A DNA stretch of 64,000 nucleotides, from positions 161,902 through 225,901 of the forward strand of contig CABUPH010000001.1 of assembly GCA_902493375.1 (NCBI GenBank). Direction: 5' to 3'. Below the pieces are notes generated by a model. The model searched no databases. It saw nothing but the letters and a program-made list of their open reading frames with translations, and was not told the origin of the DNA. A program made the translations under genes and the position numbers. Shown here in pieces: positions 43,736 through 51,466 of the stretch (position 1 is the first letter of the stretch; each line of letters begins with the position of its first letter). The DNA comes from an uncultured Collinsella sp. (GTDB taxonomy: Bacteria; Actinomycetota; Coriobacteriia; Coriobacteriales; Coriobacteriaceae).

Positions 43736-43769
43736 AAAGGGATAGGGCCACGCGGCCCTATCCCTTTTT
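43736..43769. terminator. Bidirectional terminator
   Basis: Perfect 14-bp stem AAAGGGATAGGGCC / GGCCCTATCCCTTT with T-runs on both strands, between the convergent kinase and VOC genes. Confidence 0.9.
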
Positions 43770-43791
43770 GCTAGCTATGGCAGCTTGTGCA

Positions 43792-44166
43792 CTACTCGCG
43801 GCACAGGTGCACGGCGAAGCCGGCGAACTCGCGCTTAAAGTACACGAGCTTGGTGCCGCCGTCGGGCAGCAGCACGCGCGACTCCTCGTTGACCTCGAGC
43901 CCGCGCTCGGCAAACCACTTCTCGGCCGCATCGATGTCGTTGACGGCAAAGCCAATGTGGCCCTTGGTGCCACGACCGTTCTGCTTCATGACCTCGACCA
44001 GCGAATCGTTAAAGTACGAAACGGGGGTCTCGATTACGGGCAGGCCCATCATCGTCGAGAACAGCTCCGCGATCTCCAAGGCATCTGCCGGGTCGGTGGC
44101 GTTAATGCCCACATGGGCAACGCGCATGCCAAAGAGCTCGACCGGATTGGCGTTCTGCTCATTCAT
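43792..44166 (-). CDS. VOC-superfamily (glyoxalase-like) protein
   Basis: Paired beta-alpha-beta-beta-beta modules: MRVAHVGINATDPADALEIAELFSTMMGLPV and, after ~45 residues, GHIGFAVNDIDAAEKWFAERGLEV, ending AVHLCRE. Candidate metal ligands are His18, His68 and the C-terminal Glu. The reaction is unknown; VOC proteins include lactoylglutathione lyases, epimerases and dioxygenases. It follows a galactitol-type PTS IIB gene by 11 nt, so a sugar-acid or sugar-phosphate role is plausible. The start at 44166 is chosen because an earlier start would run into the IIB gene. Length 124 residues. Confidence 0.82.
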   Translation of the reverse strand: MNEQNANPVELFGMRVAHVGINATDPADALEIAELFSTMMGLPVIETPVSYFNDSLVEVMKQNGRGTKGHIGFAVNDIDAAEKWFAERGLEVNEESRVLLPDGGTKLVYFKREFAGFAVHLCRE

Positions 44167-44177
44167 ACAGGCAGCGC

Positions 44178-44465
44178 CTACTGAGCCATAACGTCGAGAA
44201 CGGCCTTCTCGGCAGCGACGCGGTTCATGCCGGTCATGAAGGGCACGCCGCTCACGTACGGGCAGGTGAGGCCCTCGGGGGCAACGGTGGTGGCGATCAG
44301 CAGGTCGGCGCCCTCGTCGCAAACGTCCTTGGCCTCGGAGATGGCACACTGCACGATCTCATACTTGTCGGCGTAACCGTTGGCGTCGAGCATGGTAGCG
44401 ACCTTCTGGGCAACGAGCGTGGAAGTAGCAGCGCCAGCACCGCAAGCCAAAACGATCTTCTTCAT
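44178..44465 (-). CDS. PTS galactitol-type IIB component (orphan)
   Basis: Starts MKKIVLACGAGAATSTLVAQKV, with the phosphorylated Cys8 in the CGAGxATS signature of galactitol-family IIB (GatB). Length 95 residues. No IIA or IIC gene is beside it: the plus-strand gene 44629 lies upstream and a VOC gene downstream. It must use components encoded elsewhere or have a regulatory role. Confidence 0.9.
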   Translation of the reverse strand: MKKIVLACGAGAATSTLVAQKVATMLDANGYADKYEIVQCAISEAKDVCDEGADLLIATTVAPEGLTCPYVSGVPFMTGMNRVAAEKAVLDVMAQ

Positions 44466-44567
44466 AGGTAATGTCTCCCTTCATGGTTTACTTTAGGTAA
44501 GTGTACCGCAGCGAGCGATGGCACTCAGCCTCGATGAGCTTTTATGCCAGTTTGCTTGCGCGCTGCG

Positions 44568-44573
44568 TATAAT
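44568..44573 (+). promoter_or_regulatory. Candidate -10 box (TATAAT)
   Basis: Perfect TATAAT 55 nt before the start of the helical-repeat gene. The -35 match is poor. Confidence 0.4.
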
Positions 44574-44628
44574 ACATCTAGTACGTGTTGTCATACCGCT
44601 CGCTTTAAGAGCGACTAAGGACTCTGAA

Positions 44629-45252
44629 ATGCCCGATTCCCGCACCCTCTGGACCGCCGTCGTTATCATCTGCATCGCCGTGTCGGTGTTCTTTAGCGTC
44701 AAAAAACGCACCACGTTCAAGCGTCTGCAGCAGTTGATGGCCGCCAAGCAGTGGGACGAGTTCGATCGTTTGCTCGACGGCAAACTCACCAGCATGCTGT
44801 ACCCACGCTACAACCGCGACTACCTGCGTCTGAACTCCTATCTGCTGCGCGAGGACCACGAGCGCGCCAGCGAGATGTTCGACCTGCTGCTGGGGCTCAA
44901 CCTCCCCAAGATGCAGCGCGTCGACCTGGTGATCAAAGCCTTTAACTACTATGTTGGCCAGGAGGATCGCAAAAAGTCCAAAGAGCTGTTGAACGAGATC
45001 AAGGGCTTTGAGGGCGGTCAGGCCGAGGCAGTCGCGCACGAATGCCAACTGATGTACGACACGATGATCCTCAAGCGCCACAACGACATTCCCGAGCTGG
45101 AGCGCATGCTCGAGGACGTCGGCGACGACCCGGTCAAGCGCTGCCGCTTGGAGTACCTGCTGGCCCTGCAATACCAAAACAAGGGCGACGAGGCAAAGTT
45201 CCAGGAGTTCCTGGAGAAGTCGGGCCAACACTCGATGGCCGTCAACGCGTAA
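44629..45252 (+). CDS. Membrane-anchored helical-repeat (TPR-like) protein
   Basis: One N-terminal span (LWTAVVIICIAVSVFFSV, residues 6-23) is followed by ~180 residues of alpha-helical hairpins with TPR-like spacing (RLQQLMAAKQWDEFDRLL, YNRDYLRLNSYLLREDHERASEMFDLLL, LLALQYQNKGDEAKFQEFLEKSG). Function is unknown; a membrane scaffold is a reasonable guess. The ATG at 44629 has AAGGA 8 nt upstream. In-frame sequence upstream to 44518 crosses the promoter and is not counted. Confidence 0.78.
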   Translation: MPDSRTLWTAVVIICIAVSVFFSVKKRTTFKRLQQLMAAKQWDEFDRLLDGKLTSMLYPRYNRDYLRLNSYLLREDHERASEMFDLLLGLNLPKMQRVDLVIKAFNYYVGQEDRKKSKELLNEIKGFEGGQAEAVAHECQLMYDTMILKRHNDIPELERMLEDVGDDPVKRCRLEYLLALQYQNKGDEAKFQEFLEKSGQHSMAVNA

Positions 45253-45283
45253 CGGACGGCTTGTGCTAGACTTCTAGTCTCAC

Positions 45284-45368
45284 GGGGGCGTGGCGGAATT
45301 GGCATACGCAGGAGACTTAAAATCTCTCGCCGCAAGGATTGTGGGTTCGAGTCCCACCGCCCCTACCA
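45284..45368 (+). tRNA. tRNA-Leu (anticodon UAA)
   Basis: An 85-nt type II tRNA with encoded CCA. Acceptor GGGGGCG pairs with CGCCCCT. The anticodon stem GGAGA/TCTCT frames the loop CTTAAAA, with anticodon TAA at 45318-45320. The T-arm is GTGGGTTCGAGTCCCAC. Its 3' end is duplicated downstream (45547-45565). Confidence 0.95.
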
Positions 45369-45380
45369 TATGGAGCTTTC

Positions 45381-45418
45381 GAGCCTGTGTCCCCAAGGGA
45401 TGCGGGCTCGTTTCTTTT
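45381..45418 (+). terminator. Terminator of tRNA-Leu
   Basis: GAGCCTGTGTCCC / GGGATGCGGGCTC hairpin followed by GTTTCTTTT. A near copy lies at 45577-45614. Confidence 0.75.
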
Positions 45419-45546
45419 AGATGCCGGTGGGACTCGAACCCGCGAGGGGGCGAGCGTCAAGCGGACGCGCAGCGTCCGCAGCGAGCCGGCGAGGGCGCCG
45501 GCAGGCGTCCGAAGCCGGTGCGGATTTGCGCAGCAAATACGCAGAC

Positions 45547-45631
45547 GTCCCACCGCCCCTACCATGTATTGTTTACGAGCTCGTGTCCCCCGGGGATGCG
45601 GGCCCGTTTCTTTTGGACGCCGGCGGGGCTC
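45547..45631 (+). repeat. Direct duplicate of the tRNA-Leu 3' end plus terminator
   Basis: GTCCCACCGCCCCTACCAT (45547-45565) is an exact copy of 45351-45369 at an offset of 196 bp. The similarity continues through the terminator hairpin to the following GCCGGCGGGGCTC. Between the copies, 45425-45441 is an exact inverted 17-base copy of the T-arm. The 345-bp gap to 45713 holds this duplicate and the family E repeat. Confidence 0.85.
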
Positions 45632-45633
45632 TA

Positions 45634-45700
45634 AGTTGCGGTGGAATAGATCCTGTTTATACCGTTTACCAGCTTATTTAGGAACTATTTCACCGCAACT
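45634..45700. repeat. Palindromic repeat, family E (copy 2, degenerate)
   Basis: AGTTGCGGTGGAATAG and CTATTTCACCGCAACT as inverted arms about 35 bases apart; compare 4083-4145. Confidence 0.75.
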
Positions 45701-45713
45701 CAGAGGAAGACTG

Positions 45714-46715
45714 TTAAAGAGCACTCAGGCTCGGGGTCCAGGCGATGGTGGGAGTCGCGCCGTCGAGGGTTTCGTTGATGGTGGCGGCCATGCCGGCGAG
45801 GAGGCTGTTCTCACTTACGGTGAGCGACTCGTAGCCACCGGCGCGCATGAGCTCGCGAACCACCACGGCGCCGGCCAGAATCACGCCCGCGCGCTTGGAC
45901 TGCACGCCCGGCAGCGCAGCGATACCCTCCACATCCAGCGTAGACATATGATCGATAGCGTCCGAGATCTGCTCCATCGAAAGCTCGCGCAGGTGCACAA
46001 AGCTCGAGTCGTACGGCTCCAGCTCGTGGACCAGCGCCACGAGTGTGGTGACGGTACCGCCCACCGCGACCAAGCGTTCGGCGCGCTCAAAATCGCTCGG
46101 CAGGCTCTCAAAGTAAGCCTCGAACTGCTCGCGCGCCCAGTCGGCAGCGGCAGCAAGCTCGCCGTCCGAAGGCGGCAACGCCGAGAAGAAACGCTCCGTC
46201 ACACGACGGCAACCAATGTCCAGCGAACGCGTTCCCTCCAGCGCGAAGACCCCGCGCTCCGACGCGTATACGCCCGTAGCGAGCTCCGTGGAGCCGCCGC
46301 CCGAATCGGCAACAATGATGCGCTCGCCGGCAAAGTCGTGCGCCACGCCAAAAAACGTCAGGCGCGCCTCGACCTCGCCCGGAATCACCTGCGGCTCAAG
46401 CCCCAGCTCGTGCAGGCCGTCCAGCAGCAGGGCGGCGTTGGACGCATCGCGCGCGGCGCTCGTGCACGTGGTGCAGATGCACGCGGCGCCAAAGGCACGT
46501 GCCTCGTCCACAAACATGCGGCACGCAGCGAGTACACGCTCGACAGCCGCCTCGCAAAAGCGACCCGTCGCGTCCACGCCCTCGCCCAGGTCGGTAATCT
46601 CGGTATGCTTGGACGATTCCACAATCGCCCCGGCCTCGACCTGGGCCAACACCAGTCGCGACGACACCGTTCCCAGGTCGATCGCGGCCACCTTATAGCG
46701 TTTGCAATTTGTCAT
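45714..46715 (-). CDS. Ppx/GppA-family phosphatase
   Basis: Actin-like ATPase-fold enzyme of the exopolyphosphatase / guanosine pentaphosphatase family. YKVAAIDLGTVSSRLVLAQV is phosphate loop 1 (the usual DxGSNS is DLGTVSS), VIPGEVEARLTFFGV, VADSGGGSTELA is phosphate loop 2, and LVAVGGTVTTLVAL follows. At 333 residues it is the short two-domain form without the HD domain. It could hydrolyse polyphosphate or (p)ppGpp. It lies 20 nt after the FtsB-like gene on the same strand. Confidence 0.9.
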   Translation of the reverse strand: MTNCKRYKVAAIDLGTVSSRLVLAQVEAGAIVESSKHTEITDLGEGVDATGRFCEAAVERVLAACRMFVDEARAFGAACICTTCTSAARDASNAALLLDGLHELGLEPQVIPGEVEARLTFFGVAHDFAGERIIVADSGGGSTELATGVYASERGVFALEGTRSLDIGCRRVTERFFSALPPSDGELAAAADWAREQFEAYFESLPSDFERAERLVAVGGTVTTLVALVHELEPYDSSFVHLRELSMEQISDAIDHMSTLDVEGIAALPGVQSKRAGVILAGAVVVRELMRAGGYESLTVSENSLLAGMAATINETLDGATPTIAWTPSLSAL

Positions 46716-46735
46716 TGCGGGCTCCCCTCCGGGCG

Positions 46736-47497
46736 CTATTTGCCGTTGGACACGACCGTCTGGCCCTCGACGCCGTTAAACCCAAACAGCATGTCGAGCG
46801 CTTGGATGTACCACGGCGCGTCCTTGCCGACTTCTTCGATTTCCTTGGCAACTTCGCTGGCCTTCTTGGCGTTCGACGACTTCTGGCTCGACGAGGCATC
46901 CGAATCGCCGTCCAGGCCCTGCACTTCAATCCTCTTCTCGCCGGGCATCACCAGGCCCAGGTCCTCGGATGCCGCGTCCTTGATACCCTCCTCCGAGAGC
47001 AGCTTGTCGACGCTTTTTTGCAGCTCATCATTGTATTGCTGGCGAATCTCGACCTGCTTGGCCAAGATATCGCTCGAACGCTTTGCCACGTACAGGTCGC
47101 GCACGGGGAAATACAGGCTCACGAGCACCAGGGCAACGACGATGCCGATAAATAGCCCTCGCTGAGGACCGTGGGTAAAGTCGTAGATCGCCTTGACCAC
47201 CGCGTTGTCGTTGGCGTAGTGCATAAAGTCCGAGCCCGAAAGACGGCTCGAGGGCCTGCTCGACCTGTCGTGCGTCTGGGCCGAGGGACGCGACGCATGC
47301 GACGAACGTGCCGGGCGCACTGGTCCATCTGCCAAAGTATTCACATGAGCATTGGGGCGCGAGGTACTTGTCGGGCGCTGCGTGGAGCGGTCGGCGCCGG
47401 CGTAGGCGGACCCACCGAGCTGCACCGTGCGCGCACGGCGAGGCGACGGCTCACGCGAACCGGCGGAATAGTACCTGTTGTCGTAAATCTGATCCAT
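46736..47497 (-). CDS. FtsB/DivIC-like septum formation initiator protein
   Basis: The N-terminal ~125 residues are a cytoplasmic Ser/Arg/Pro-rich disordered region. One span follows (LFIGIVVALVLVSLYFPV, ~residues 140-157), then a short coiled coil (IRQQYNDELQKSVDKLL) and the DivIC/FtsB hallmark EDLGLVMPGEKRIEV. In bacteria, FtsB/DivIC joins FtsL and FtsQ/DivIB in the divisome. The C-terminal ~65 residues form an extra Ser/Lys-rich tail. The start at 47497 (MDQIYDNRYYSAG) is chosen with AAGG upstream. The order eno, ftsB-like, ppx/gppA is common in Gram-positives, which supports the call. Confidence 0.85.
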   Translation of the reverse strand: MDQIYDNRYYSAGSREPSPRRARTVQLGGSAYAGADRSTQRPTSTSRPNAHVNTLADGPVRPARSSHASRPSAQTHDRSSRPSSRLSGSDFMHYANDNAVVKAIYDFTHGPQRGLFIGIVVALVLVSLYFPVRDLYVAKRSSDILAKQVEIRQQYNDELQKSVDKLLSEEGIKDAASEDLGLVMPGEKRIEVQGLDGDSDASSSQKSSNAKKASEVAKEIEEVGKDAPWYIQALDMLFGFNGVEGQTVVSNGK

Positions 47498-47587
47498 GTG
47501 CGCCTTGTGCGGTTGAGGTTTGTTTGCGCTAAGTATTCTAGTTATAGCACGAGCGCGCGCACCGCCTTCGCCAGCCTTTGCTCGACA

Positions 47588-47620
47588 TAAAAAAGGCGCT
47601 GAGCCGTATGGCCCAGCGCC
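47588..47620 (-). terminator. Terminator downstream of eno
   Basis: GGCGCTGAGCC / GGCCCAGCGCC stem followed on the minus strand by TTTTTTAT. Confidence 0.85.
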
Positions 47621-47692
47621 CATAGCGCTTTGCGGCATCCAGCCAAGGCGAGGCGGAACCGAGTCAGCCTCCCCCTCGCCAAATTCGCCCGT

Positions 47693-48982
47693 TTAGCGAA
47701 TGTTGTAGAACGCGGCCTTGCCGGCGTAGCGCGCGCTGCCCTTAAGCTCGTCCTCGATGCGGATGAGCTGGTTGTACTTGGCGATACGGTCGCTGCGGCA
47801 CGGGGCGCCCGACTTGATCTGGCCGGCGTTGACGCCCACGACCAGGTCGGCGATCGTGGAGTCCTCGGTCTCGCCGGAGCGGTGGCTCACGATGCAGGCG
47901 TAACCGGCCTCCTTGGCGGTCTCGATGGCCTCGAGCGACTCGGTGAGCGTGCCGATCTGGTTGACCTTGACCAGGATCGCGTTGGCGGCACCCAGCTCGA
48001 TGCCCTTCTTGAGGCGCTCGGTGTTGGTGACGAACAGGTCGTCGCCCACCAGCTGCACCTTGTTGCCAATGCGGCGGGTAAGCTCGACCCAGCCGTCCCA
48101 GTCTTCCTCGGCCATGCCGTCCTCGATGGAGATGATGGGATAGGTGTCAACGAGCTTCTCCCAGTAATCAACCATCTGGGCACTCGTGTACTCCACGCCC
48201 TCGCCCTTGAGCTCATACATACCGGTCTCAGCGTTGTAGAACTCGGTGGACGCCGGATCCATGGCGTACATGAAGTCGACGCCGGGCTTAAAGCCAGCCT
48301 TCTCGACGGCCTTGGTGATGTACTCGAACGGCTCGGCATTGGTCTTGAGATTGGGCGCAAAGCCACCCTCGTCGCCCACGCCGCCGCCAAGGCCGGCCTC
48401 GTGCAGCACGCCCTTGAGGGTGTGGTAGACCTCGGCGCACCAGCGCAGGCCCTCGGCAAAGCTCGGAGCACCCACGGGCATAATCATAAACTCCTGGAAG
48501 TCAACGTTGTTGTCGGCATGCACGCCACCGTTGAGGATATTCATCATGGGCGTGGGCAGCAGGTGGGCGTTGACGCCGCCCAGGTACTGGTACAGCGACA
48601 GGCCCGCCGACTCTGCCGCAGCGCGGGCAACGGCCAGCGACACACCCAGAATGGCGTTGGCGCCGAGCTTGGTCTTGTTGGGCGTACCGTCGGCGGCAAT
48701 CAGCGCGGCATCGACGGCGCGCTGGTCGAAGGCATCGAGACCCACGACGGCATCGGCGCACTCGTTGTTGACATGCTCGACGGCCTGCGAAACGCCCTTG
48801 CCCAGGTAGCGACCCTTGTCGCCATCGCGCAGCTCACATGCCTCAAAGGCGCCGGTCGAAGCGCCCGAAGGCACCATCGCGCGACCGAAGCTACCGTCCT
48901 CGAGCACGACCTCGACCTCGACGGTGGGGTTGCCGCGGCTGTCAAGCACCTCACGACCGTAGACGTCCAAAATGTCACTCAT
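47693..48982 (-). CDS. eno: Enolase
   Basis: Glycolytic 2-phosphoglycerate dehydratase. It begins ILDVYGREVLDSRGNPTVEVEV, then PSGASTGAFEA, the catalytic base and metal ligands in SIEDGMAEEDWDG and LVGDDLF, LVKVNQIGTLTES, and SHRSGETEDSTIADL. The length of 429 residues is normal. The start at 48982 follows a ~190-bp upstream region whose only marked structure is the mazG terminator. Codon use is strongly biased, as expected for a highly expressed gene. Confidence 0.98.
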   Translation of the reverse strand: MSDILDVYGREVLDSRGNPTVEVEVVLEDGSFGRAMVPSGASTGAFEACELRDGDKGRYLGKGVSQAVEHVNNECADAVVGLDAFDQRAVDAALIAADGTPNKTKLGANAILGVSLAVARAAAESAGLSLYQYLGGVNAHLLPTPMMNILNGGVHADNNVDFQEFMIMPVGAPSFAEGLRWCAEVYHTLKGVLHEAGLGGGVGDEGGFAPNLKTNAEPFEYITKAVEKAGFKPGVDFMYAMDPASTEFYNAETGMYELKGEGVEYTSAQMVDYWEKLVDTYPIISIEDGMAEEDWDGWVELTRRIGNKVQLVGDDLFVTNTERLKKGIELGAANAILVKVNQIGTLTESLEAIETAKEAGYACIVSHRSGETEDSTIADLVVGVNAGQIKSGAPCRSDRIAKYNQLIRIEDELKGSARYAGKAAFYNIR

Positions 48983-49123
48983 GTTGTCTCCCTCTCACTT
49001 GGAAACGTAGTTGATGCAAGCGACTGGCCGACTGTGCACCGTCGGTGCGTCTCCGTAAGTTAGCCTTGTCGCACTTTTTGCATTATGCCCTAAGTTAGCC
49101 GAGGGATACACTTGTTTTTCGAA

Positions 49124-49167
49124 AAATTTAGCGGGAACGATGAGGCGTGTCAGCCCGTCGTTCCCGC
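49124..49167 (-). terminator. Terminator downstream of mazG
   Basis: GCGGGAACGA / TCGTTCCCGC stem followed on the minus strand by TAAATTTTTCG. Confidence 0.85.
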
Positions 49168-49171
49168 AGTC

Positions 49172-50032
49172 TTACTCCCCTGCCTTTGCTGCGTCCCACA
49201 GGTCGTTGAGCCCATGGGTCGAAAGCTCGGCAAGATCAACGTGGGCATCGGCCGCCATCTGTTCCATCGCAGCCCAGCGACGGCGAAACTTGGCCGTGCT
49301 CGCGCGCAGGGCGCTCTCGGCGTCGATACCCTCCTTGCGCGCGACGTTGACCAGGGCAAAGAGCAGATCGCCAAACTCCATTTCGCGCTCGGGCGAGCCA
49401 GGGGCCTCGGCCTCAAACTCGGCACGCTCCTCGGCAACCTCGTCCCACACGTCCTGGACCGTCTCCCACTCAAAGCCTACGGCGGCCGCCTTGCGTGACA
49501 CCTTCTGCGCCTGCATCAACGCCGGCAGATGCGTGGGCACGCCATCGAGCAGACCCTCGGGCGCGGCCTCGCCCGCCGCCACGGCCTTGTCCTTGGCGGC
49601 TTTCTCGGCAAGCTTGACCTCGTCCCAAATCTTGAGCACCTCGTCGGAGCTCTCGGCATCCGCATCGCCAAACACGTGCGGGTGGCGGCGAATGAGCTTG
49701 GCGTCGATATCGCGCGCCACGTCGGCCAGCGTAAACTCGCCGGCGTCGGCAGCAATCTGCGCATGCAGCACGACCTGCATGAGCACGTCACCCAGTTCCT
49801 CGCGCAGGTGAACCGCGTCGTCCGCCTCGATGCAGTCGAGCGCCTCGTAGGCCTCCTCGATCATGTTCTTGCCGATGCTGCGGTGCGTCTGCTCGCGGTC
49901 CCACGGGCAGCCATCGGGCTGACGCAGACGCCAGATGGTCTGCACCAGATGCTGCAGCTCGGCCGACGCGTCTATCAGCGTGGGCAGATCGCGCGAGCCC
50001 TCGGCATTTTGCTGAGCCATATGCTGCGCCAT
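49172..50032 (-). CDS. mazG: Nucleoside triphosphate pyrophosphohydrolase MazG
   Basis: Hydrolyses NTPs/dNTPs to monophosphates and pyrophosphate. Two MazG domains are visible: the first with CPWDREQTHRSIGKNMIEEAYEALDCIE and LREELGDVLMQVVLHAQ, the second with AAVGFEWETVQDVWDEVAEERAEFE and EMEFGDLLFALVNVAR, each with the ExxE...ExxD metal site. The start at 50032 has GGAGGAGG upstream, and the gene begins 2 nt after the yfcE stop. Length 286 residues. Confidence 0.95.
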   Translation of the reverse strand: MAQHMAQQNAEGSRDLPTLIDASAELQHLVQTIWRLRQPDGCPWDREQTHRSIGKNMIEEAYEALDCIEADDAVHLREELGDVLMQVVLHAQIAADAGEFTLADVARDIDAKLIRRHPHVFGDADAESSDEVLKIWDEVKLAEKAAKDKAVAAGEAAPEGLLDGVPTHLPALMQAQKVSRKAAAVGFEWETVQDVWDEVAEERAEFEAEAPGSPEREMEFGDLLFALVNVARKEGIDAESALRASTAKFRRRWAAMEQMAADAHVDLAELSTHGLNDLWDAAKAGE

Positions 50033-50034
50033 GG

Positions 50035-50583
50035 TTAGTCCTCCTCCAGGATCACGTGGCGGAACGCGCCGCCCTCGTAGATGCCGTAGCTGTGCGAGCC
50101 GTCCTTGGGGATGCTCACGCTGCCGGGGTTGAAGAGCCACAGGCCCGGGTGCGCGGCGCTTTCCTCGTTGACCTTGATGTGCGTGTGGCCGTAGACGAGC
50201 GCGGAGCCCTCGGGCAGCGCGGGCGCGTGGTCGACGCTGTTGTGCATGCCGGCGCCAAAGACATGGCCGTGCGTCAGGAACAGCTCGCGGCCGGTCTCGT
50301 CAAACAGCGTGGCGTAGTCGGCCATGACGGGGAAGTCGAGGACCATCTGGTCGACCTCAGCGTCGCAGTTGCCGCGCACCGCGATGATGCGGTCGGCTAG
50401 GGCGTTGAGCAGCGGAATCACGCGCTTGGGAGCATAGTCGCGCGGCAGGTCGTTGCGCGGACCGTGATAAAGCAGGTCGCCCAGCAGGACGATGCGGTCG
50501 GGCTGCTCGGACTCAATGGCGGCGCAGAGGCGCTCGGTCCAGTATGCCGAGCCGTGGATGTCGGAGGCGATGAGGTATTTCAT
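50035..50583 (-). CDS. yfcE: YfcE-type phosphodiesterase
   Basis: Small metallophosphoesterase (182 residues). MKYLIASDIHGS, LLGDLLYHGPRN, AVRGNCDAEVD, LTHGHVFG and VYGHTHI are the ordered metal-binding motifs of YfcE. E. coli YfcE hydrolyses model phosphodiesters; its natural substrate is not settled. It is directly upstream of mazG and probably co-transcribed. Confidence 0.93.
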   Translation of the reverse strand: MKYLIASDIHGSAYWTERLCAAIESEQPDRIVLLGDLLYHGPRNDLPRDYAPKRVIPLLNALADRIIAVRGNCDAEVDQMVLDFPVMADYATLFDETGRELFLTHGHVFGAGMHNSVDHAPALPEGSALVYGHTHIKVNEESAAHPGLWLFNPGSVSIPKDGSHSYGIYEGGAFRHVILEED

Positions 50584-50640
50584 GGGGAGGTCCTTTCGGT
50601 GAGGTTGATGGGGGGTTGGTGTGGCGCGTCGTCGACCGTG

Positions 50641-51126
50641 TCACTCAAATCGCAGTGCCGCGCTCTGAGCCGCCTGCATCACGCGCTGGAGCGGCACATT
50701 ATGCTCGCGAGCGAGACGGGCGCAGTCCTCGTACTCGGGCGCTGCACGCTCGCTGCCGTCGGGCAGGGTGGCCACCTTGACGGCCACCTCGCCCCATGGC
50801 GTCGTCACCTGCTCAAAGCGGCGCGGCAGGCAGACACGTTCCATGACCTGGCGACGAATGCCGTTGGTCGTGGTTTCCAAAAAGATAATCGTCTGCAGGC
50901 GCTCGATATCCTCGTGGGTACAGATTACCTGCAACTGCCAGCTGGGGCGGCCTTTCTTGCAATAGAGGGGCAGCCAATGCACCTCGCGCGCACCCGCCTC
51001 GCGCAGGCGGTCGGCAGCGTAGGCGAGCACCTCGGGCGACGCGTCGTCAATATCGCACTCCAGCTTGACGATGGTTTCGGGTGCATCGGTCTCGCGAGAC
51101 AGCGGAGATTTGCTATCGCATGGCAT
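50641..51126 (-). CDS. Stand-alone LarC C-terminal domain (LarC2-like)
   Basis: LarC inserts nickel into the pyridinium pincer cofactor of lactate racemase-type enzymes. ETIVKLECDIDDASPEVLAYA, GAREVHWLPLYCKKGRPSW, LETTTNGIRRQVMERVCLPRR and PEYEDCARLAREHNVPLQRVM match the second (C-terminal) half of LarC. The first half (LarC1) is not encoded nearby. In Lactobacillus, larC1 and larC2 are joined by a programmed frameshift, so a separate half is notable. The start at 51126 has AAAGGAG 9 nt upstream. It lies ~57 nt before yfcE on the same strand. Confidence 0.85.
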   Translation of the reverse strand: MPCDSKSPLSRETDAPETIVKLECDIDDASPEVLAYAADRLREAGAREVHWLPLYCKKGRPSWQLQVICTHEDIERLQTIIFLETTTNGIRRQVMERVCLPRRFEQVTTPWGEVAVKVATLPDGSERAAPEYEDCARLAREHNVPLQRVMQAAQSAALRFE

Positions 51127-51271
51127 ACGGTCCGGCTCCTTTCCGCACGGGCTCGTTTTGTTCATCCAAACGCTAGCACATCGCGGGCGGCGCAGGGGCG
51201 GCGTCATGGGATAGGTGCGACTTTTGCTGGGCGCAAGTGCTGGCGCGCTCCAACGCCGGCCCGCTTCACTC

Positions 51272-51336
51272 AAACGTGTACGTCAGCCTCCAAACATGTC
51301 ATTTTTTGCAGCTTTTGGAGGCTGATGTACATGTTT
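51272..51336. repeat. 23-bp inverted repeat in the larC2 / PHP divergent gap
   Basis: Arms AAACGTGTACGTCAGCC..AAA and TTT..GGCTGATGTACATGTTT pair over 23 bases with two mismatches and a 19-base loop containing TTTTTT. The rest of the 340-bp gap (51127-51466) shows nothing else clear. Confidence 0.75.
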
Positions 51337-51466
51337 TGAGAGCACAAGCGAGGCCGCACCGCGCGTCGCGCAGCCTTTCCAATCGATTTCGACCCCCCGC
51401 GTGCCCGGCGTGTTGAGAGCTGCGCCATTACAATGAAGCGGATTCGCTTGACGCAAAGGAGCCGCC

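Noticed and set aside
45425..45441. Possible second tRNA on the minus strand, because a T-arm sequence is present
   Set aside because: Only the 17-base T-arm matches; no acceptor, anticodon arm or D-arm can be built.
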